A stretch of 64,000 nt of DNA from Cricetomys ansorgei (GCA_026225945.1 JAMJFZ010000239.1:30456501-30520500), one strand, 5' to 3'; counted from the first letter of the stretch, positions 12,416-24,515 are shown. Numbers and translations are program-made. The notes: a model not told the origin generated them from the letters alone.

Positions 12416-13210
12416 GTGTTTTCTGTTTTTGATTTTTATCCTGTGTTGAACTTCTCTATCAGAGCTTATAGTCTTCTTACTGAGTCCTTAAGGCCTTGCA
12501 AGGTTAGAAATATATTATCTCCAAATATGGATAATTTGACTAATCTTCCTACATGTATCCATTATCTGTTTCCTGCCCTTTTTGCCCTAGCTAAAATTTT
12601 GAGTGCTAAATCTAATAAGAATGGCAAGAGAAGACACAGAAATGAGCTTTCAATTTTTCTCCATTCAGTACATCAACTGTGGGTTTGCCATATAAATCCT
12701 TCCTTGTATTAAGGTTTGACACTTCCATGCTTCATTATTTCAAGGCTCTTTTTATAAAATGATTGAATTTTATCTTAGGTATTTTTGTCTATTGGGATGA
12801 TCATATGATTCTATGTGTTATACTATGTTTATTTATCTGTGTGTGGTGAACCAATCTTGCATATCTGGAATGAAAACAACTTGACTGTGATGTGTGATCT
12901 TTTAAGTATGTTGTTGAAATCCAAATGCAATTGTTTTACTGAGGATTTTTATGTCTATATTCATCAAAGAAGTAGGCCTATAATTTTGTTTTCCTTATGT
13001 CTTTATCTGGTTTTGACATCAAGGTATTGTTCATATTATTGAGCGAGTTTGGAAGTCCCTTGTTTCTATTTTTTTGGGTATTGGGATTGTTTTGTTTTGT
13101 TTGTCCCTTCTGACCCATTTTGCCTTGAAGTCGTTTCATTGATTCTGGATACTTGGAACATTATTTTTTATCCCTGTACTTTTATTTCTTGTATGTAATT
13201 TTGTCATTAA
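12416..13210 (-). pseudogene. L1 ORF2 fragment, central part, minus strand
   Basis: The plus strand reads as the reverse complement of L1 ORF2 around the reverse transcriptase. Landmarks include GGGATGATCATATGATTCTA, TGAACCAATCTTGCATATCT, ACTGTGATGTGTGATCTTTT, GAAGTAGGCCTATAATTTTG and, further right, TCTGACCCATTTTGCCTTGA. The frame is destroyed by many stops. It belongs with 14317-14760, which continues towards the 5' side of ORF2. The two parts are separated by a younger L1 3' end and a microsatellite. Confidence 0.8.
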
Positions 13211-14200
13211 TATAAATTTTTATTATAGTTATTTTTTATTAATTTTATTAAAAGTTAATGTTCATAAAATATATTTGATCATATTTATTCCTTCCTCCTC
13301 CAACTCCTCCCAGATCCTCCCATTTTCTACCCACCAAAATTCTCAAGAAACATCTACAAAAAAAAAAAACCCACAAAAATGAAAATCAAAACAAACAGGC
13401 AAAAGACCAACAAGACAAAAAATGGCAAAACAAAACAAAAAGTTCACAAAAATAGCATTGAGTTTGTTTTGGTATGGGACTTCTGGGCCAACTACTCCTA
13501 GGTCATGGGACCTACCATGAAGTGTAGTTGGTATACACGGTGGCACTCCATTGGAGAAAACTGATATTCCATTTACCATGGAATGGTAACAGATAACTTC
13601 AGATAGCTTCAGATAGCTGCAGATAACTTCCTAGAGGTGGGACCTTGTGTCCATTTGCCTCTCTCAGTGCTGGAACCCATCTGCCTTAAACCTGTGCAGA
13701 TCTTGAGCACACTGCCACAGTCTCTGTGAGTTAATATATACATCAGTACTGTTTGTCTGGAAGGTACTGTTTCTTTGAAGCTATTTATCACCTCTGGCTC
13801 TTCAAAATCTTTCCACCTCCACTTTCCCATAAAAACCCTTCCTGAGGAGAGGGCTTCAATGAAGCATCCCATTTAGGACTGAGAACTCCAAAGTCACTCA
13901 CGTCTGCACACTGTCCAGTTGTGGGTCTCTGTTAGCTCCCATCTACTGCAAGAAGCACCTTCTTGGATGTGAGTTGTGTAAGGAACTGGTCTTTGGTTAT
14001 AGCAATATGTCATTAGAAGTCATTTTATTTCTATGTTCCTTTAGGAGAATGATAGTTGTAGGTTTTCCCCTAGGCCTATAACTTATCTAGTCTCGGATTC
14101 TTGGCCATTTCAGCAGTGTTGGGTATGAGTTGTGTCTTATAGAGAGAACCTTAAATCTAATCAAAAAGTGATTAGCTACTCCCATAACATTCTTATTGGC
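13211..14200 (-). mobile_element. L1 (Lx-type) 3' end inserted in older L1, minus strand
   Basis: The left end is AT/T-rich, followed by TTCCTTCCTCCTCCAACTCC and CTCCCAGATCCTCCC, then an A/C-rich stretch, then GGCCAACTACTCCTAGGTCA, GGTGGCACTCCATTGGAG, CCATTTAGGACTGAGAACTC and CTGTCCAGTTGTGGGTCTCT. This is the reversed 3' UTR layout of older rodent L1s. It interrupts ORF2 sequence on both sides, so it inserted later than its host. It includes four perfect-length 10-base units at 13591-13630. There is no intact coding sequence. Confidence 0.72.
13591..13630. repeat. Four 10-bp tandem units
   Basis: The units are AGATAACTTC, AGATAGCTTC, AGATAGCTGC and AGATAACTTC, with no spacer. Each has 10 bases. 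They sit inside the L1 3' UTR-like segment and probably arose by local slippage after insertion. Confidence 0.95.
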
Positions 14201-14222
14201 AACAAACTATTGGTTCTTGTTT

Positions 14223-14273
14223 TTATTATTATTATTGTTGTTGTTGTTGTTATTAATTTATTGTTTATTGTTA

Positions 14274-14316
<43 letters not shown>
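14223..14316. repeat. (ATT)n / (GTT)n microsatellite
   Basis: Trinucleotide tract with ATT units, a short GTT block (about 14236-14250), TTA-rich interruptions, then an uninterrupted ATT run of about 14 units ending at 14316. It separates the inserted L1 3' end from the resumed older L1. Confidence 0.97.
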
Positions 14317-14320
<4 letters not shown>

Positions 14321-14760
14321 CTGTCAGTTTATATCTTTTAGTTGGAAAATTAAGACCACTTAAATTTAGGTCTATTATTGAAAAGAATATGGTAGCTCCT
14401 GTCTTTTCAATGTTTCTCTTTCACATTTTGAACTTGGCTAATCGAGATTGATGTATTGCTTCTTGAATCATCTTAGAGCTTTGTCTATTTACTGAACTAA
14501 TCACATTTGGTTTCTTTCCTAATTCTCATTTGCTTGTCTACTCTTTGAGCAATATTTAATCTTTCCCATGCTCTTCTGGTAATTTTGTCTTGTTTCTTCT
14601 TCTGTGTGTAAAATTCCTTTGAATGTTTTCTGGAGTACAGATTTAATGGTCATTATTACTTTATTTTATGCTTATCTTGGAAAATGCTTTTCTTTAATTT
14701 TGCTCATATAGCAATGGAGGTTGTCAGTTATTTTCTTTAATGACTTGTCAAGGGTACACA
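14317..14760 (-). pseudogene. L1 ORF2 fragment, 5'-side part, minus strand
   Basis: CTGTCAGTTTATATCTTTTA, GTTGGAAAATTAAGACCACT and GTCTATTATTGAAAAGAATA match the reversed ORF2 region between the endonuclease and reverse transcriptase of rodent L1. This is the continuation expected after the TCTGACCCATTTTGCCTTGA segment at about 13108. It is heavily mutated. The right border is uncertain. Confidence 0.65.
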
Positions 14761-15264
14761 GTCAGTGTTAGAGCTGCATACATGTAGAAACTTCCTCTTT
14801 TTGAATGCTGTAAGGTACTATTGGCACCAACAGGATTTATGGCCTGTAGGCCACACAGATTCCCACTTACTCCAGTGAACCCAGTATGTACTCAAGTCAG
14901 GCTTGTCCCCATTGTGCTGGAGAAAGGAGGAAGCAGAACACTAAGTTCTAAACTTGTAGAAGGAAATGAGGGAATGCCTTCTGCCTGCTTGTCCTGCTTA
15001 TAGCTTTCCACTCCAACAACAGTAAATCCCGTAGCCTGAGGGAGGAAGCCGAGGGAACTCAGCAGACTGCTGGCCAATATCTACACTCCTCCCCAAAGAG
15101 GATAGGTAACTAATCACTAGGATCTCTACAGTCCCAGCTCTGGATATCTTAAACACCTCAGTGGATCCTCTCACATCAGGCCAGGGTCATACATCACCAA
15201 TTACAAACTGAATTGCAGGGACATCTGTGCCCTCTGCTTCTACTCCTGATCCTCTTAAACTCAT
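14761..15264. other. Sequence not assigned
   Basis: No gene or firm repeat match. The left part may still be degraded L1, and the right part may be the start of the L2 element that follows. Confidence 0.4.
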
Positions 15265-15842
15265 TTTCCAGAGAACATTCTGGAGTCTCATTTGAAAATA
15301 TAACCAGAGTGTTATCTTTTCTCTGCTTCAAATTTCAAATGACTTCCCAGTGTAGGTGACAAGGCTCATTCTAGATCCTGTTAGGAGCCGGTCCCCACCT
15401 ACCACTTCCACTTAGCTTCTCTTCCATCCAACATGCTCTGCTCAGAAAACTCTGCCTCCCTTCTGCTTCTGAGGCACCTCTAGATATACCGCAGGGTGTT
15501 TCCTTTTTGTACATGCGTCTGAACGTCAGTGTGCCTGACTCCTCACAACTCAAGTCTCAGTTAAAATATCACCTCTTTAGAAAGGTTTTCCCTGACCATA
15601 TTATCACGATGACCAAACACCACCTACCCACAGAGGCACTGGCTCTCCACAGCATCCTGATGAAGCACTCTTCATCAGAATGCCTTTCTGTATCAAGCAT
15701 TATACTCACGTGTTTATTGTTTGGGGCTCTAAAGAAGCATTGCCTCAGAAGGGCAGAAATGTTGCTTTTCTTTCCTTTTTAGAGCTGTACCTAAATATGG
15801 TATGAATTTGCTGCATATATGTTAAATTAATAAATAATGTGA
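15265..15842 (+). mobile_element. LINE-2 (L2) 3' fragment
   Basis: The block follows the L2 3' region in sense order. First comes a reworked CTTCCCAGT segment and CCCACCTACCAC. Then CTCAAGTCTCAGTTAAAATA and TCACCTCTTTAGAAAGGTTT with TTCCCTGACCATAT, and finally a degraded AATTAATAAATAATGTG end (for CAATAAATATTTGTTGAAT). L2 has been inactive since before the placental radiation. At roughly 580 bases this is a comparatively long copy for a rodent, where old repeats decay fast. Confidence 0.75.
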
Positions 15843-17970
15843 GGTGATTCTTCCACCTGCTTTAAGAAGTGGTACAGAAGTCATCCAACATCATGGAAAT
15901 AAATCTCTCTGAGATAAGACGCTACAAGACTGGCATCTGACGTAGAACCCATGTACTTGTTCCTATGTCTCCCTTCCAGTGCCAGCTTTTATTGCATCCT
16001 GGAGTGTAACCTCAGAACTTTCTTTCTCAGGACTAAAAATTTGGTGCATCAAAGACACGAACCAGTAGAGGGTGTGCTTAGACAGCCAGCAGTTCTGGAA
16101 AAAAGAAAAAAAAGCTAACTCATGACCAGTGAAAGAGAAAGCTATGACGTTTGAAAGAAAGATCTGTTACTCAAAAGCTTGTCTGAAATGAATTATAAAT
16201 AGAATTGTTTACATAAACCAACAGTATTATATATTCAAATAATATATGATGTGTTTAATCTCCTGTTAACTAGCTGTGACTCTCCTTTCACTCAGTACAT
16301 TTTTATGACATACAAGTAAACATACAATAATTGTTACATCAATATATCACACATATGCATATGTGTGCGTATCATATGTACACACACACACACACACATG
16401 GTTTTAGGACTCAACAGTTGGTATTGGGTAATCAATTGGCATATTAAACAAAGAAAAAGGGTCATGAATTTGAAAGATAGCAAAAAGGGAGAGATTGGAA
16501 GGGAATTAATGTATTATAATCTCAGAAAATAAAATCACATGAAAGGAAAATAAGAATCATCTAGAAATCCCCCAAAAGCCAGGGGAACAATAGAAGTCAC
16601 TAGGAAGTCAGGAATCCGTAGACACACTTGAAATTCTAAAGAGAGGTGCCACTGAGTCACCTACAGCAGTGAATTCATACAGTAATTCTCCTATCCACAA
16701 CTATATTGTGCAGGGCTGGGTACTTGTCTAGCCTTTCCATTTGTGAAGCAAATCAAAGTGGAAATGGATTTCCAGTGAATTGACTGATTTATAGACTGTA
16801 ACTGTCCCATTTGTTGCTGTTCTTGGCCTAACTCTATGTTTTCCTATAAAGTACACTATTAACTTAATCCTTAGCCTTATCCAAAAGCCAAGGAAAGGAA
16901 AAGAATCTGCTTATGGTTATACATACATTCAAACAAAGTTTTTTCCTTATTGCATACATGTAAATATATATCCTGCATCTTGGAGGAGGCCAACAATCAT
17001 CTTTAAATGATCTACCTCTAGGCTGATGTTCTCATGAAGAAACCATTTCAAACATCTATAATGCTGTCAACTTATGGGTAGTAACTGTTTAATGTGATCA
17101 TTGAGTATCGTGATCTTGAGACCACCCCAGCAACTCTATTTTCCTAAAATGGGTCACCTAAAGGAGGCCTAACAAATCTACTGTCACATGAACTCTTGTG
17201 TGGTAAATCAAGTCTATATGTCTATGGTTAATTGTGCTTCTGGAGGCTCAGAAAGATATCTATACACCTGCTCAAGTGTCCGTTCTGATGATGACAAAGC
17301 ACTATCCTTTGATGGATAAAGATCTCCATCCTTTTAGCAGTGAAGTCATTAGCAGTGCCTCATAGGTCTTCTCAAGAAAGGGTGACTTCCCCCGGGGCTA
17401 ATGAAAGCCAAGCATCCAGCACTGACAGGGGTTAAATCAGTGTGAACAAAGAGATCACACCCTCTTGTAGGCACCCTCCATTCCCTCCATTTCAACCCCT
17501 TCTTGCGCCTCTCATGCCAAAACCAGGGATGTTGCTTGCAGAGAGTGGTGGTTTTATCTACTTAGTTTTAGCTTCCAAGAAAGATATTCTTTCTCTACTG
17601 ATGCAATACATTCAAAGACCTCTAGACTTTGTGTTCACGCCCATATATACATTCCAATATCACCCTAGACTTTCCTGGACCTAATCTTCCTCTTTGTCCT
17701 TCCAGATTTCTACCCAGTTGTCTATTTCCTGTTGAATTTCAACCATTTCTCCTTTCACACATAGGATTCTCTGGGCACTGAACCCACTGGGAAGAGTTCG
17801 CTTCAGACTTTTTCAAGTACACACTTTATGGAGGCTTTAGCATAGTTTTGGTAACTATCCACTTTCAGCTGGACTTACACACCAAACCAATCCATCTGAA
17901 AATTAAGCTGGGAACCTTTACTCTGGCTTCAGCTAGTCACACAGGATTTCCATATAGACATATATAATTT
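15843..17970. other. Unique AT-rich sequence with short (CA)n
   Basis: No gene or recognised interspersed repeat. A (CA)n tract of about 10 units lies at 16378-16398. Short TA-rich runs occur at about 16225-16245 and 16965-16975. Confidence 0.5.
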
Positions 17971-18120
17971 AGCCAGGCAGTGGTGTTGCAGGCCTTTAAT
18001 CTCAGCACTCAGGAGGCAGAGGCAGGCGGATCTTTAAGAGTTTGAGGCCAAGCCGGGTCTACAGGAACTCCAGGGCAGCCAGAGTCATAGCAGAGAAACC
18101 ATGTTTCAAAAAAAAAAAAA
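17971..18120 (+). mobile_element. SINE B1, plus strand, with target-site duplication
   Basis: Complete B1: it begins AGCCAGGCAGTGGTG, has CCTTTAATCTCAGCACTCAG, GAGGCAGAGGCAGGCGGATC and CAGAGAAACCATGTTTC, and ends in an A13 tail. ATATATAATTT occurs just before the element (17960-17970) and again just after the tail (about 18124-18134), as expected for a target-site duplication. It carries CTTTAAGAGTTTGAG where most B1s have a CTCTGTGAGTT-type segment. Confidence 0.97.
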
Positions 18121-18204
18121 GATATATATAATTTGAAGAAGGAGATATTATCTGGCTGTCCACTTGCACAATTTACTTCTGTCCTCTAGCCCAACATTGT
18201 GCCT

Positions 18205-18560
18205 TGTGCTGGTTAGTTATCCAGCATGATAACAAAATGCCAAGATAACTTACTTAATAAGAGAAAAAAGTTACTTGGGTTCACAGGTAGAAAGGTTATT
18301 TTCTGTGATCAGTGGTCCGCACTGTAAATATTTGACCTGTGGTGGAACCACACAGTCTGGTGGAGACACATGGTGAGGCAAAACAGCTTATCTCATGGCT
18401 AAAGGCAAAAGCAGAGAATTAAGGAAGGACCATGAGCCTACTGTCACCTTCAGATGCATGCATGGCCCAAGACTACCCACTAGGCTCTGCCTCCCTAAAG
18501 TTTCTGGTTTTCTTTTATGTCTGAGCCCTCAGGATGGCATTCAAGTCCCGTGTCACAGCA
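18205..18560 (-). mobile_element. Rodent MER-type repeat (URR1-like; name uncertain)
   Basis: Decayed member of the repeat seen at 28621, 55592, 57266 and 62107. It opens with GCTGGTTAGTTATCC and AACAAAATGCCAAGATAACT, then TTGGGTTCACAGGTAG, ACACATGGTGAGGCAAAACA and CTACCCACTAGGCTCTGCCT. By analogy with better copies, the sense strand (CTGTGAGCC...AATAAA) is the minus strand. It has no coding capacity. Whether the family is a hAT-type or LTR-type element I cannot decide from sequence alone. Confidence 0.5.
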
Positions 18561-20869
18561 TGTCTCCCCTTCCAGCTCTTCTCTTTCAGGAGAAGCAAGA
18601 TGCATTAGTTTGTTTTGTTTCAGAGAGAATGTCATAGCATGGCCCCTCACCAAGATGTCTAAATACTTCAGAGAGTGATGGTACCTGAGTATTTACATCT
18701 CATTTTCAGAAATTTATGGGTCTTGTGAAGACCATTACATTTACTTCTTGTTCACTTCATTAATCAAGAGGATATCACTGCCAGAATGAATGGGCATAAC
18801 GATCTATAGGATGCCAAGATTCACTAGATATGTTTGAAATATATTATGATACAGGCTTGGAGACATCCCGGAGACAAGTATCTAAGTATATTATATCCTA
18901 TCTAAATGCAAATTATTTGTATTATTATTTTAAAAATAAAATGGCACACATTTGCCAAATTGGTAGATACATATATACTTATATCTGATGTCATATTAAT
19001 ACATGACAAAGATCACATATATGTACTATATGGGTTGTAGTTGGGGTTATCATATGCTCATACTTGTCATAATCTCATAAATGGCAGTCAATCTATTAGA
19101 TCTGCTCAGTTGCTGCCAAACCAGTATACTAATGAGATGTAATGGGACCACCATCTATGCATCTTTTGAATAAGCTGAGCACTTTCTCTATAAAGAAACA
19201 GATGGCTTAAAAAATTCAGGCTTTTTAAACCACATATATTCCCTGAGACATGCTTTTCCTTTACTTAGCAATCCTTTAAAAATTCAAAAACCATTCTTAG
19301 CTTGAAAGCTATGTACAAACTGGCCATGAGCCAGATTTTGTCCATGATCTGCAGCTTTCCTATTCCTGCTTTAGATCTTTCAAGATGGTAGCAATCTTCG
19401 CCAGTCCCCCTACCTCCAGGATGCTGTTGGGTTATTGATTTATTACCTCAGCTGTGGTGGAAAGTAGTTTCAGAGGAGTCCTCTTGGCCTATATCACTCT
19501 GATATATCTCACCCTTCAGATCAAGACCCACCATGGGGATGTGCACACCATGTGAATCCCAATTATACACTTACTGCTTGGATTAATGGTCATTGGGTAG
19601 GTCATCGTACCAAATGGGTTTATCCAAAATTCCATTTATTACCTGAGTGATATATATATATCACTGCATTAAAAACAAAATAATAATTAGGAAAAAACAA
19701 TAGGAATTTTAAGTCAATTTTTGGCAAACTGTAATTTAATGAGCAAAATTACTTTCCAATTCTAATGATGTGTTATTGTAAAATCAGAGCAATTCTCAAA
19801 GCAAGGAGAAAGAAAGAGAGGGAGAGACAGAGAGACAAGGAGAGAGAAATGAAGATGTATCTCAATGTCAGAGTGGTAATAAAAAGAATAGCATAATTGG
19901 GTCTAAAACAAGAGCTAGACATAAATAATAGATACTGGTGGATGAGATTTTAATGACTCTCTGGGCATAAGAGGGAAAATCTAGGCTTGTATGTTTTGGA
20001 GCAAAGCCCTCTTGGATAAGCTGAGGGTTTTTAAGGAGTATGTTGCCATATAGAAATAGAGGTTCTGTGAACCCAGCCTTCCTGGGCAGAAATCAATGTA
20101 GCAGCTACCAGCTAGATGGAAAGGCTGAAAACCCAAAGTGATGTCATGTTTGAATGATATGTCTAAATCTGCACCAGCCACGTAGAACTACAACCACTGA
20201 ACCTGAGTTTTGAAGACTCTTGGTCTCAAAGAGGTTATAAATCCAGGCAACTACAAAATTATTCTGTAGAAATTCAACCATAGCCCATGTCTGAGACTTA
20301 AGGTTTTACAGAGACAAAAATTGCACATATTTTAAGTTTGCAATGAAAACAAAGATCAAAACAAAATAACAAGTGGACCACTAGGAGAAAGAACTATCAA
20401 ACAGAAACAAGAAAAACATCATTCTCAAGTCTGACAATTGCATATTTTCCTAAAATAAAGCTTTTAACAAATTTTGTAAGGATAAAATACATTCTACTGT
20501 ATTTTCTGTATTTATTGCTACATATTACTGCTATTTATTACCACATTTTACTACTACTACACTGTCTGTGCTTCTAAATTATGTAGAGGAAATACTTACT
20601 ATACGAGGCAAACCAAAACCCAAGATCCTAAAAATCTATTGATGGAATCCAAGTTAGATCTCTGGGCATCATTGCCAAATGAATGGGCAAGGTCTAAGAT
20701 GGATATATTACACATAGTCTTCAGAAAACCTCAAACTGGAATTAGGTGAACAGTAAGACCCTGTGAGAAGCAGGACAGAGAATGCGTGGGCACGGGATAA
20801 GACTTCACTAGTATATGTTATCTTTACTGCATAATGCTTATCATTTTCATTTAAAATGCTAATTTGTTC
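18561..20869. other. Unique AT-rich sequence, no gene seen
   Basis: No gene or firm interspersed repeat. A GA-rich run at about 19803-19850 and a TATATATA run near 19651-19660 are simple sequence. Confidence 0.5.
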
Positions 20870-21695
20870 CATGACGTCTCATTTACTAACTGTTGGTCTT
20901 ACGGCCTGCACTATTTGGTGTCCTGTTTAGAAACATTTTTCCTGGGCCAATGAGTGCAAGAATATTCTCTAATTTCTTCTATTATATTCAGTGTAAAGGT
21001 TTTATGCTAAGGTCCTTAGTCCATTTGGAGTTGAGTTTTATGCAAGCTGAGAGCCAAGGACCTAGTTTTATTCTTCTGCATGTAGCTAGTTTGACCTGAA
21101 CCATTCATGGAAGATGCTATCTCCTCTCCAATGTGTATTGTTGGCCTTAAAAGAAAGAAAAAACAATGGGTGGATTAAGATTTAAGAAGTATGGGTTTAT
21201 ATGGGGGTCCTCAATTCCATACCATCGATCAGTACATCTGATTTTATGTCAGTACCATGTATGTTCTCTATATTAGTGTAGTTCAGTAGTTTAACCTGAA
21301 TCTGAGATGGTGATACTTGTAGCAGATTTTTATTATTCAAGATGGTTTTGACTATCATAGGTCTTTTCTGTTCCCATATTAAATTTGAGGTTTTTTTTTT
21401 CCATTTTCTCTGAATAATTGTGGGGCTGGGAATTGCATTCTAGTAGAATGGCCATTTCACAATGTTAACCCTACCAGTCATGAGCATTGGGAGGTCTTTC
21501 CATATTCTGGTATCTTCTTTAATTGACTTTTTGTCTTGAAGTTGTCATTCTACAGGTCTTCTGTTTCTATCTCAGACTATTTGTCAATTGTATCTAGGAA
21601 AGCTACTGATTTCTGTGTCAATTTTTCATCCTGCTACTTTACCAAGTGTGTTTATGAGCCATAAGAGATTTCTGGTGGATTATATTGGGAAACCG
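20870..21695 (-). pseudogene. L1 ORF2 fragment, C-terminal part, minus strand
   Basis: The plus strand follows reversed ORF2 downstream of the polymerase active site. Landmarks are GGCCTGCACTATTTGGTGTC, CTTAGTCCATTTGGAGTTGA, CATTCATGGAAGATGCTATC, CCTCAATTCCATACCATCGA, GAATGGCCATTTCACAATGT and GAGCATTGGGAGGTCTTTCC. Frameshifts and stops throughout make it a dead 5'- and 3'-truncated fragment. An AAAGAAAGAAAAAAC insertion sits near 21150. Confidence 0.88.
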
Positions 21696-22479
21696 TAGAA
21701 AAGAAAATTTAAGTGCAGGGCTTGTATGTGGTATATGTATGAGAGATGCTGTGATTTATTGTAATACATGGACGACATGCTTTTAAAAACAAATACAAAG
21801 AATTTACGATGAGAAGCACAACTTCTCCTGACCTCAAAAGCTGATGTAAACCAAGGAGCACACCCCAGACCCAGGTCAGCATCTTCCCCTCTGTTTCCCT
21901 ATGAGTAGAGTTCAGAAGCAGCTTGAAAATAGCAGATGTCACTCCCAAATCCTCCCTTGGAAAATGTTATATTGCAAACGATCTAAAGTTGTCATGGTGC
22001 TAGCTATCTTACACTGGCCTTATGGTTTATTTTGATTTTACTTTGAAATACATCTGGACAAGATTGTTTAATCTTTCAGTGCTTTAAGTCTCTAAATGTC
22101 TTATGAGCCTATCTGTTAAAAAAAATGCAGAAAATAGCCACGAAATAAGAGAATTGGAATAATAAAGAACTAGAGGCATCCATCCACGAAACACTGCAGA
22201 AAGAAAGCAATAAAGGAAAAAAGGAAAACAAAATTTTCATGATGATGGAGTTAGTCTTGAGAAAAATAAAGGAGGAAGACATCCTTGTCAGATGATTTTA
22301 ATACAGTAGAGGAGGAGGAGGGCTGAGTAAGATAGAAACAAGAATTAAATGATAAATTTTAGTGATTTGGAACAGTTACATGAGATAAGTACCAGAGATA
22401 TTCACCATAAGAGTTAAATCAACTTGCTTTATGGATTGACATGCTTAAGTAACCAGTCCTAGCATTATATCTCTGAGAA
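21696..22479. other. Unique sequence, no gene seen
   Basis: No recognised repeat or gene. Purine-rich segments occur at 22200-22215 and 22305-22325. Confidence 0.45.
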
Positions 22480-22745
22480 TGTAATGTGAGCTTGAAAAAC
22501 TATATTTTATGCAGTATGTATACTCAGGGGAATAACATTCAGACAAACAAGAAAAAAGATGCCATTATCAACAACTGGAGAACAATTTGTTAAGTGAAGT
22601 CAACCAAGCAAGAAAGACAAATGTACATGATCTCACTTACATGGGAAATTTTTAGACGTCAACTCAAAAAAGTATAATAGGGGCTAGAGGGGAACTGTTA
22701 GTCAGAGAGGGAGCCATATTCCTTGGTAATACAGCCACAAATAAT
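22480..22745 (+). mobile_element. Old L1 (L1M) 3'-end fragment, plus strand
   Basis: The sense order of ancient mammalian L1 3' ends is visible: AACTGGAGAACAATTTGTTA with AGTGAAGTCAACCAAGCAAG, then AAAGACAAATGTACATGATC, TCACTTACATGGGAAATTTT and a GGGGCTAGAGGGGAACTG segment (for the common GGGGCTGGGG run). It predates the rodent lineage and is inactive. Confidence 0.7.
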
Positions 22746-23165
22746 CTGCCTTTGCACAAGTAAATAACCCCAACCATGTTCATGCTGGCAATGCTAATTA
22801 AATGGGTCACAAAACCCCAAAGCCATGAAAGTAGGAAGGGAACTTATTGAGAATAAGGTGTTTAAGGGGAGTAGAAAGAGTGGGGCAGGGGAGATAAAGA
22901 CAAGAAGAGAAGAGAATATAATAGATGTACTTTACACAGAATCTGCCTTTGCACTAAAAGTACCAAAATTCCTGCAGAACATAGGATTCATAAACCATAG
23001 CCTAGTTCCCAGCAAGATCTAGACCACACTCAAGAAAATAGAGAAATGAAGACAAACACGTTAAAGTATGTATGCAAATAAGTCTCTAATGGTTGGAAAG
23101 TGTATTAGTGATAATAGATAGCACTATCACCAAAAAAAAAAAATGAGGCAATTTGAACCTGTCTA

Positions 23166-23375
23166 AGAAATACACATTCAGGGACCAATGAGTGGGTAAA
23201 AACACTTGCCACCAAGCAGAACCTTTGAGTTAAATTCCCAGAACCCACCTAAGAATGAGAGAACCAATTCCTGCAACTTGATGACATGGACTTTGGTACA
23301 CACACATTGGCACACACATGGATGTACATCACACACATTCACACACAAATAAATAAACATAATACAATTTTTGAA
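23166..23375 (+). mobile_element. tRNA-derived SINE (B3/B4-like), plus strand
   Basis: The order is a degraded tRNA-like head (GGGACCAATGAGTGGGTAAA, ACACTTGCCACCAAGCAG), an AATTCCCAGAACCCACCTAA box, AGAGAACCAATTCCTGCAAC, then a CA-rich body and AAATAAATAAACATAATAC tail. The same layout recurs at 30795 and 51710 on this strand and at 48690 reversed. It is an inactive SINE. The subfamily name (B3, B4 or related) is not decided by eye. Confidence 0.8.
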
Positions 23376-23699
23376 AAGCAGTAAACATACATTCAGACTC
23401 TATTCTGTGATGAGCACAAGGATTACATGTTAGTGATAACACTATAATCCAGTAAGATAGCAAGGGCAGCAATGACTGGTGGATTGGGTATCACTCAGGG
23501 GAAATATGGTTTGAAAGTTACTCAATCTCATTTTGAAATAAAACCAAACAGACAACATTTAGTGCTTACGCTTATAAATATCAAGAGTCATCAAATGTTC
23601 AGAGGATACTTAGAGATCTTCTAACAAGAATGCTGGTGACTCTTAAATACCTGCATATTCTTATTCTTCTTGAACACCAACGAGTAAGAATGAAAATAT

Positions 23700-23795
23700 C
23701 TGGGCTGGAGGTGTAACAGGTGGCATAGCACTTACCTAACATGAGCAAAGCACTGACTCTGTCCCAAAGAGAGAAATTGAGGGAAAAACGAAGAT
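23700..23795 (+). mobile_element. ID-type SINE, decayed, plus strand
   Basis: CTGGGCTGGAGGTGTAACAG, GCATAGCACTTACCTAACAT and GAGCAAAGCACTGACTCTGT follow the ID/tRNA-Ala-like SINE (GGGGCTGGGGATATAGCTCA, GAGTGCTTGCCTAGCATGCG). An A-rich segment with GAGAAATTGAGGG follows. There are many substitutions, so it is old. Confidence 0.7.
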
Positions 23796-24035
23796 TCCAT
23801 CTGATTCAACCCAATAGTTTTAGACAAGTCAAAAGTCAAATTAATCTATGTAAATACAAAATACATCTTTATATAAGATGTCACCAAAACTAAATGTGTA
23901 GCATATTTTTATACAAAACTTAACAATCTCCCTTCATAATGACTATTCATTGATCAACTTTAACCCTCCAAATCTGATGCAGGGCACATCTATCTGTTCT
24001 TCCCTCTGTGTAGCAGCTTTTTAATATCTAAACTC

Positions 24036-24515
24036 TATGCTGTATAACCTTGTCATTCTATCTGCAGGTAAGTCATACTTCCTAAATGTCCTTGTCTTGA
24101 CTCTGTCCTCTAAGTATATTCTAGTACACCAATATCCATGTCAGATAAGTTCCATATCAGAAATGTTCACCACATTCCAGATATGGTCTCAACTCTATTT
24201 AATAAAATGTGAGTATAATTTGCTTCTTCTGGCTAAAAATCCACTCACGAATTTGTTTAAGATTGCTTTGTTCTGTGACAGTCATATCACATTGTTGACT
24301 CGGTGAATGTTCAGCTATTAACCTTTCCACATGTGATCCCAAAGCTATACCTTCTCCAGCAAGACTTGTGCATTGTTCATTTTAAACACACATGCTTTTC
24401 TTTCTGCATGGGTACAGGAATGTATAATTTTCCTCATCTTTCTGATCTCTCAAAATATTTCTGGATCTGGATTCTGGCACTCCACTGTAAAACACCTGCA
24501 ACATCATACCACCTG
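24036..24515 (-). mobile_element. L3/CR1-type LINE relic, minus strand
   Basis: The plus strand reads like the reverse complement of the non-coding-looking 3' part of L3/CR1. It shows CATTCCAGATATGGTCTCAA, TTGCTTCTTCTGGC, TAAGATTGCTTTGTTCTGTG, TCATATCACATTGTTGACTC and GAATGTTCAGC, in the order expected for that family (CTCCAGATGTGGTCTGACC, ... CACATTGCTGACTCATGTTCAGC). If right, it is a very old insertion, older than placental mammals. Called by motif order only. Confidence 0.6.

Noticed and set aside
14132..14341. Hydrophobic 69-codon frame resembling a membrane segment
   Set aside because: The leucine/isoleucine/valine run is the translation of the (ATT)n/(GTT)n microsatellite.
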